Source: Indolivaga macrotermitis
GTDB taxonomy: Bacteria > Bacteroidota > Bacteroidia > Bacteroidales > Dysgonomonadaceae
Length of the DNA: 64,000 nt
Direction of reading: 5' to 3'
Assembly (NCBI RefSeq): GCF_900128985.1
Contig: NZ_FQUC01000013.1
Coordinates: 60,339 to 124,338 of the forward strand
Shown: positions 59,763-64,000 of the stretch, one piece after another
How the letters are laid out: every line of letters begins with the position of its first letter
Numbering within the stretch: position 1 is the first letter of the stretch
Translations under genes and position numbers: made by a program
Notes under the pieces: generated by a model
The model's input: the letters and a program-made list of their open reading frames with translations, nothing else
Told to the model about the DNA's origin: nothing
Database searches by the model: none

Positions 59763-61043
59763 TTACCACGCAAATAACGGATACTCTTTCATTATGCTAT
59801 TTACCTTCTCACGAACGGCTTTTATTGTATTTTCATCTTCGTGATTAGCTAAAACCGTATCAATCATTTCTACGATATCACCCATAAGGTTTTCTTTTAC
59901 ACCACGGGTTGTGATCGCAGGTGTACCAAAGCGTAATCCTGATGTCTGGAAAGGGCTACGGCTATCAAACGGCACCATATTTTTGTTCGTTGTAATATCA
60001 GCTTCCACCAAAACCTTTTCAGCTACCTTACCTGTCAATTCTGGAAATTTAGTACGAAGGTCAACTAACATCAGGTGATTATCTGTACCTCCCGATACTA
60101 TCTTATATCCTTTATCTATAAATGCCTGAGCCATAACTGCCGCATTTTTCTTAACCTGAGCCTGATATACTTTATACGAAGGATCGAGCGCTTCGCCGAA
60201 AGACACTGCTTTCGCTGCAATTACATGTTCGAGCGGACCACCTTGTATTCCGGGAAAAACAGCAGAATCCAATAATGCCGACATCATCTTAATTTCGCCC
60301 TTTGGTGTAGCTTTACCCCATGGGTTCTCGAAATCCTGCCCCAGAAGGATAGCTCCTCCGCGAGGTCCACGCAAAGTCTTATGAGTTGTAGTAGTTACGA
60401 TATGAGCATGAGGAAGAGGATTATTCAACTGCCCTCCTGCAATTAGTCCTGCCGTATGTGCCATATCTACCATAAAGATAGCGCCAACCGAATCGGCGAT
60501 CTGACGGATACGTGCATAATCCCATTCACGGGAATAAGCTGATGCTCCTGCAATAATTACCTTTGGTTTCTCGCTTTTCGCAACTGCTTCCATCTGGTCA
60601 TAATCAACTGTTTCGGTATCTTCAGTTACATTATATTCTAATGCATGGTATAACAAACCTGATGAATTTACGGGTGAACCATGAGAAAGGTGTCCTCCAT
60701 GAGAAAGATTCAGACCTAAGAATTTATCTCCTGCATCGAGGCAAGCCAAGAAAACGGCTGCATTAGCCTGAGCTCCCGAATGGGGCTGAACATTTGCCCA
60801 CACCGCACCGAATAATTCCTTTAAACGGTCTATTGCTAAATTTTCGCTCAGATCGACCACCTCACAACCTCCGTAATAACGTTTGCCGGGATACCCTTCG
60901 GCATACTTATTGGTCAGACAAGATCCCATAGCTTCCATCACTTGCTGGCTTACAAAGTTCTCAGACGCGATAAGCTCTATTCCTTTTAATTGACGCTGAT
61001 ATTCTTTCTCGATAATATCAAAAATTGCAGTATCTCTTTTCAT
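59763..61043 (-). CDS. glyA: serine hydroxymethyltransferase
   Basis: 426 residues from the ATG at 61043 ([32 protein letters not shown]), the conserved start in Bacteroidota; the frame is open 12 codons upstream. The PLP Lys is in [15 protein letters not shown], and [20 protein letters not shown] and [11 protein letters not shown] are present. It makes glycine and methylene-tetrahydrofolate from serine. Repeat copy C lies directly upstream. Confidence 0.97.
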   Translation of the reverse strand: MKRDTAIFDIIEKEYQRQLKGIELIASENFVSQQVMEAMGSCLTNKYAEGYPGKRYYGGCEVVDLSENLAIDRLKELFGAVWANVQPHSGAQANAAVFLACLDAGDKFLGLNLSHGGHLSHGSPVNSSGLLYHALEYNVTEDTETVDYDQMEAVAKSEKPKVIIAGASAYSREWDYARIRQIADSVGAIFMVDMAHTAGLIAGGQLNNPLPHAHIVTTTTHKTLRGPRGGAILLGQDFENPWGKATPKGEIKMMSALLDSAVFPGIQGGPLEHVIAAKAVSFGEALDPSYKVYQAQVKKNAAVMAQAFIDKGYKIVSGGTDNHLMLVDLRTKFPELTGKVAEKVLVEADITTNKNMVPFDSRSPFQTSGLRFGTPAITTRGVKENLMGDIVEMIDTVLANHEDENTIKAVREKVNSIMKEYPLFAW

Positions 61044-61142
61044 ACGAAGGTTTTGAAATGTGAATGATTTAGCACACAAATTTAGTACAATATTTTAGTT
61101 TCGAATACTATTCCCTGTCATTTTCATGCCTATAAGCAAGAA

Positions 61143-61237
61143 TTAAGTTACAGTAAGTATTTAACGACACATTTTCAGAGTATAACCGGTTATTGTTGTT
61201 TTACTAACAAAACCAATAAAAAGGCCTAAGACCTTAC
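61143..61237 (-). repeat. dispersed intergenic repeat, copy C (full length)
   Basis: On the minus strand it starts TAAGGTCTTAGGCCTTTTTA, where the TAA is the aroC stop, continues with GGTTTTGTTAGTAAAACAAC and ends TAAATACTTACTGTAACTTAA-like. It aligns over about 95 bases with copy A at roughly four of five positions by eye. It lies between aroC and glyA, in the direction of transcription. Confidence 0.8.
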
Positions 61238-62298
61238 CTTGCTTTGTTCAACAAATAATAGTCCAGAATAGTCATAGCAGCCATGGCTTCTACAATAGGA
61301 ACCGCACGGGGTAATACACAAGCATCATGACGGCCTCTTGCTTTCAGATGCGTATCGTTACCCTCTTTGTCTACCGTCTCCTGTTCCATCAGAACAGTAG
61401 CCACCGGCTTAAATGCTACCCGAAAATAAATGTCCTGCCCGTTGGATATACCTCCCTGAATTCCTCCCGAGTGATTGGAATGAGTACCAATGTGTCCGCC
61501 TTTATTAAAAAACACATCGTTTACTTCCGACCCTCTATGGTCTACGTCAAATCCGTCGCCATATTCAAAACCTTTCACTGCATTGATACCTAACATAGCA
61601 CTACCGAGCGCAGCATGGAGTTTTCCGAAAACAGGTTCACCCAATCCTACAGGCGTTCCTTTAATAACGCAGGTAATAACACCTCCGATAGTATCTCCTT
61701 TCGATTTTACCTCCTGTATCAGTTCTATCATTCGGTTCGCAACTTCGATATCCGGGCAGCGGACAGGTGTATCTTCTATTTTGGATAGGTCATAGGCCGG
61801 ATACAGTTTTTCGAGCCTGATATGTCCAACCTGTGATGTATAAGCTGTAATATCAATTCCTAATTGTTTCAATGCCAACTTAGCCAAAGCTCCTCCGACA
61901 CAACGGGCTATAGTTTCGCGGGCTGATGAGCGCCCTCCTCCCCTATGATCACGGATTCCATATTTTTGCTGGTAAGTATAATCGGCATGCGAAGGACGGA
62001 AAAGGTCTTTCATATTGTCGTAATCCGACGAATGCTGATTGGCATTCCAGATAACGAAACCGATGGATGTACCCGTGGTTTTCCCTTCGAATATTCCCGA
62101 TAAAAACTCAACCTTGTCATCCTCCTTACGGGGGGTGGTTATCTTGGATTGACCCGGACGGCGACGGTTCAGTTCCGACTGGATAAAGTCCATATCGACA
62201 TCTATCCCGGCAGGACATCCGTCAATAACTCCGCCGATAGCAGCTCCATGTGATTCTCCAAATGATGTGAGCTTAAATATATTGCCAAATGTATTCAT
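61234..62298 (-). CDS. aroC: chorismate synthase
   Basis: 354 residues. Family signatures: [69 protein letters not shown] and [16 protein letters not shown]. It converts EPSP to chorismate with reduced FMN, the last shared step of aromatic amino acid synthesis. The stop codon is within repeat copy C. Confidence 0.97.
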   Translation of the reverse strand: MNTFGNIFKLTSFGESHGAAIGGVIDGCPAGIDVDMDFIQSELNRRRPGQSKITTPRKEDDKVEFLSGIFEGKTTGTSIGFVIWNANQHSSDYDNMKDLFRPSHADYTYQQKYGIRDHRGGGRSSARETIARCVGGALAKLALKQLGIDITAYTSQVGHIRLEKLYPAYDLSKIEDTPVRCPDIEVANRMIELIQEVKSKGDTIGGVITCVIKGTPVGLGEPVFGKLHAALGSAMLGINAVKGFEYGDGFDVDHRGSEVNDVFFNKGGHIGTHSNHSGGIQGGISNGQDIYFRVAFKPVATVLMEQETVDKEGNDTHLKARGRHDACVLPRAVPIVEAMAAMTILDYYLLNKAR

Positions 62299-62343
62299 AA
62301 AATCTTATCAGAAATATTAGGTTTGTTGTACAAATATACACAA

Positions 62344-62462
62344 AAGTGACATAACTATACTCAAAGGTAACACCGGCTTCCGTTTTTGTCACCCGGTGTC
62401 ACCTTTATAACAATCTGTAAAACAAGATAATCAACCCTGTAAAGTGACAAAAGTGACACCTA
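62344..62462. repeat. GTGACA-rich inverted repeat, second locus
   Basis: AAAAGTGACA, AAAGGTAACACC, TTTTTGTCACCCGGTGTCACC (62385-62405) and, after a gap, GTAAAGTGACAAAAGTGACACC-like right arm (62441-62462). GGTGTCACCTTT and AAAAGTGACACC are complementary with one mismatch. Same units as at 19451-19533. It fills the gap between aroC and the HTH gene. Confidence 0.7.
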
Positions 62463-62474
62463 AACACACAAAAA

Positions 62475-62960
62475 TTATTTTCCATTGACTCTCACTTTCA
62501 GATATTCGAGATTCTGCCGGGCTTTCTCATCTGTTACCGTTATGCATAAAGGTGCAGTAGCCTGTTCCGGGTTTTCCTGATTATGAAATCCTCTACCCGA
62601 TGACATAGAATAGGTTATTGCCGATGTTTCGGGGATACAGAATTTTTCTTTTACGACATACTTCTTTACGACCATACTGGTTTCATCTTCGTCCGAAGTT
62701 ACATAAGTTGTTTTTGTTTCTACCTGTTTATATCCTTCCAGTTTTTTCTGCATCGCCCTCCGTGCTTTTTGTCTCAATTTTTCCTCTCTGTTTTCCAATG
62801 CATCATCAATAGCTTCCGCAAAATCAGGCCTTAACGCCTTCCATTCATAGAACATTTTTCTACTGATTCCCACCATCTTACATATATCTACTATTGTAAG
62901 AGTATCTTCTTCTATTAAAGGAATGATCCTATCAATCATTGATTTGTTATACTTTTTCAT
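62475..62960 (-). CDS. helix-turn-helix protein, phage terminase small-subunit-like
   Basis: 161 residues. The N-terminal part IIPLIEEDTLTIVDICKMVGISRKMFYEWKALRPDFAEAIDDALE is an HTH of the kind found in phage-related HTH and terminase small-subunit-like proteins. A charged helix follows (REEKLRQKARRAMQKKLEGYKQVETKTTYVTS), and the C-terminus is beta-like and ends in LEYLKVRVNGK. No large terminase or other phage gene is next to it, so it is probably a remnant or a stand-alone gene of a mobile element. Confidence 0.65.
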   Translation of the reverse strand: MKKYNKSMIDRIIPLIEEDTLTIVDICKMVGISRKMFYEWKALRPDFAEAIDDALENREEKLRQKARRAMQKKLEGYKQVETKTTYVTSDEDETSMVVKKYVVKEKFCIPETSAITYSMSSGRGFHNQENPEQATAPLCITVTDEKARQNLEYLKVRVNGK

Positions 62961-63203
62961 AATATTTTTTTATTAATAGATAAAAGTCCGGATAATTATT
63001 TGCGGCTATGCAAAAAGATTATTTCCTTTGTATTGAAAATCAACACTTTTTTAGAACTGGAATGGCTAACACCGTCACATTTGAAAATTTTGATGTGAAT
63101 CTATTTTTCGATAATACAGATTCTTCTTTATGCGCTTTAAATAATCTAGCGTATATAATCTTATCCAACCATAAATAATTATCATTTTTTTATAACTATT
63201 AAA
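62961..63203 (+). other. gap with a possible 38-residue reading frame
   Basis: 243 AT-rich bases. From 63062 to 63178 an ATG-started frame of 38 codons (MANTVTFENFDVNLFFDNTD...ILSNHK) is open, without a good promoter box or family match. It may be chance. No other structure is visible. Confidence 0.2.
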
Positions 63204-63452
63204 ATGGGACGATATAGCAAAACATTAATGAGTAATTACGACACATTTACAATGTATACTTATAACACATACTCTTTACTGAAACCAGCATCCAAAGTAT
63301 TATTAACGGAGATCCATTATAGTCCGTCCGGCAAGCCGTATCGGGTAGAATCATTGCTGTTTTGTTGTCTGTTTACTACTACATCGAGTAGCAGCTATAT
63401 ATGCCGGACATTTTTGCAACAGGGTGAAGAACCACCCTGTTGCTTCCTTTAA
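63204..63452 (+). CDS. doubtful 82-residue reading frame ending in a terminator hairpin
   Basis: Starts MGRYSKTLMSNYDTFTMYTY and ends EEPPCCFL. No family is recognised and composition is odd (Thr, Ser, Tyr and Cys rich). Its last codons form a strong hairpin (63416-63443), so the frame may be spurious and the stretch could be a short non-coding transcript. It lies in degraded accessory DNA. Confidence 0.25.
   Translation: MGRYSKTLMSNYDTFTMYTYNTYSLLKPASKVLLTEIHYSPSGKPYRVESLLFCCLFTTTSSSSYICRTFLQQGEEPPCCFL
63416..63450 (+). terminator. terminator-like hairpin
   Basis: GCAACAGGGTG and CACCCTGTTGC form a perfect 11-bp stem with a 6-base loop, followed by TTCCTTT. Confidence 0.65.
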
Positions 63453-63480
63453 AACTTTTAAAAGAACAACCTCGATATAA

Positions 63481-63695
63481 AAACTACAATTAAAACTTAA
63501 AAAAACAATACAGGCTCGGGTAGGAATAAATACAGACACAACCAATACATCTGATGCACTGGATATAGCCAATACAAAGAGTGGAGATGGTTAAGCCTGC
63601 TTTTTATTCCGACAGAGATTTCTTTCCATGCCCGTATCTCTAACACAGATGTGGCTGAGAACATTGGTTATAAACAAATTACAACTACATTTTAA
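63481..63695 (+). pseudogene. relic of a secreted protein of the GIN-x-D head family
   Basis: A frame at 63514-63594 reads ARVGINTDTTNTSDALDIAN and stops after TKSGDG. This is the head of the family seen at 58443 (VGINTDNPDKSSALDINTT) and 44059 (VGVNTEDPQATLDITS). It has no signal peptide in front. A second open bit in another frame, ending at 63695, reads PTEISFHARISNTDVAEN and IGYKQITTTF-stop and may be the C-terminus. Nearly all of the middle is gone. Confidence 0.6.
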
Positions 63696-63737
63696 CATTT
63701 CACAAGAACAAAAAAGAAACTTTTTTATCAGTTCTTT

Positions 63738-63767
63738 TTTGTTTTATCAAATTTACTCCTATATTTG
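63738..63767 (+). promoter_or_regulatory. near-perfect promoter upstream of the GA-repeat gene
   Basis: TTTG, 18 bases, TATATTTG. Transcription would start near 63775, about 30 bases before the ATG at 63805. Another ATG at 63777 opens a 16-codon frame that stops at 63827. Confidence 0.7.
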
Positions 63768-63804
63768 TAGTCGAAAATGACATACTCAGCGAATAAATCA
63801 AAAA

Positions 63805-63942
<138 letters not shown>

Positions 63943-64000
63943 AACAAAATCTACGAATTTACGAACTTTTTCGTTATACCAAAGTAGCGGACCACTTTTT

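Overview
The window looks like chromosomal DNA of a Bacteroidales bacterium, most likely a Dysgonomonas-type member. That placement is an inference from content, not from a search. The support is: AT-rich intergenic DNA; promoters of the Bacteroidota type (TTTG or TTG, about 18-21 bases, then TAnnTTTG) in place of -35/-10 boxes; the Bacteroidota ATP synthase order (beta, epsilon, AtpI-like, a, c, b, delta, alpha, gamma); a tmRNA whose tag reads GEENYALAA; PorT-like outer-membrane barrels; and TonB-C-domain lipoproteins.

Layout. 1-8.2 kb is accessory: a truncated HTH regulator, a membrane pentapeptide protein, small hypotheticals, a VOC protein, a CPBP membrane protease, an outer-membrane barrel, a broken metallo-beta-lactamase-fold gene and ssrA. 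8.3-19.2 kb is an efflux locus: TolC, adaptor, FtsX-type permease, ATPase and a second, frameshifted permease, facing a histidine kinase and a sigma-54 response regulator that probably control it. 19.4-22.9 kb is a LacI-regulated hexuronate segment (SDR mannonate oxidoreductase plus UxuA). 23.2-42.1 kb is mostly housekeeping: lgt, a flavodiiron protein, dgt, maeB, uvrA, a lytic transglycosylase, cdaA, folP, an M24 peptidase, nadD, gmk, yicC and aldA. 42.4-45.5 kb holds two secreted paralogues of unknown function. 45.6-46.8 kb is carboxynorspermidine dehydrogenase. 47.4-55.4 kb is the ATP synthase operon, with an outer-membrane barrel gene inside it. 55.5-56.2 kb is a compact cassette of a CPBP membrane protease and a GG-leader peptide. 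56.3-62.3 kb holds gapA, a nonsense-interrupted secreted gene, an endonuclease I, glyA and aroC. 62.3-64 kb is degraded accessory DNA ending in a (GA)n tract inside a reading frame.

Main points for a second look: (1) the GG-leader peptide and CPBP protease cassette at 55549-56211, a candidate bacteriocin or signalling peptide system without the usual C39 transporter nearby; (2) the 21-unit GA repeat at 63889-63930, which lies early in a reading frame behind a near-perfect promoter and looks like a phase-variation switch; (3) an unnamed intergenic repeat of about 95 bases, with internal dyad symmetry, present in at least six recognisable copies plus one core remnant; (4) three genes broken by simple lesions (5562-7035, 14120-16475, 57577-58443) and one fragmentary relic (63481-63695); (5) paired GTGACA-rich inverted repeats at 19.45 and 62.4 kb; (6) a candidate small RNA between uvrA and maeB.
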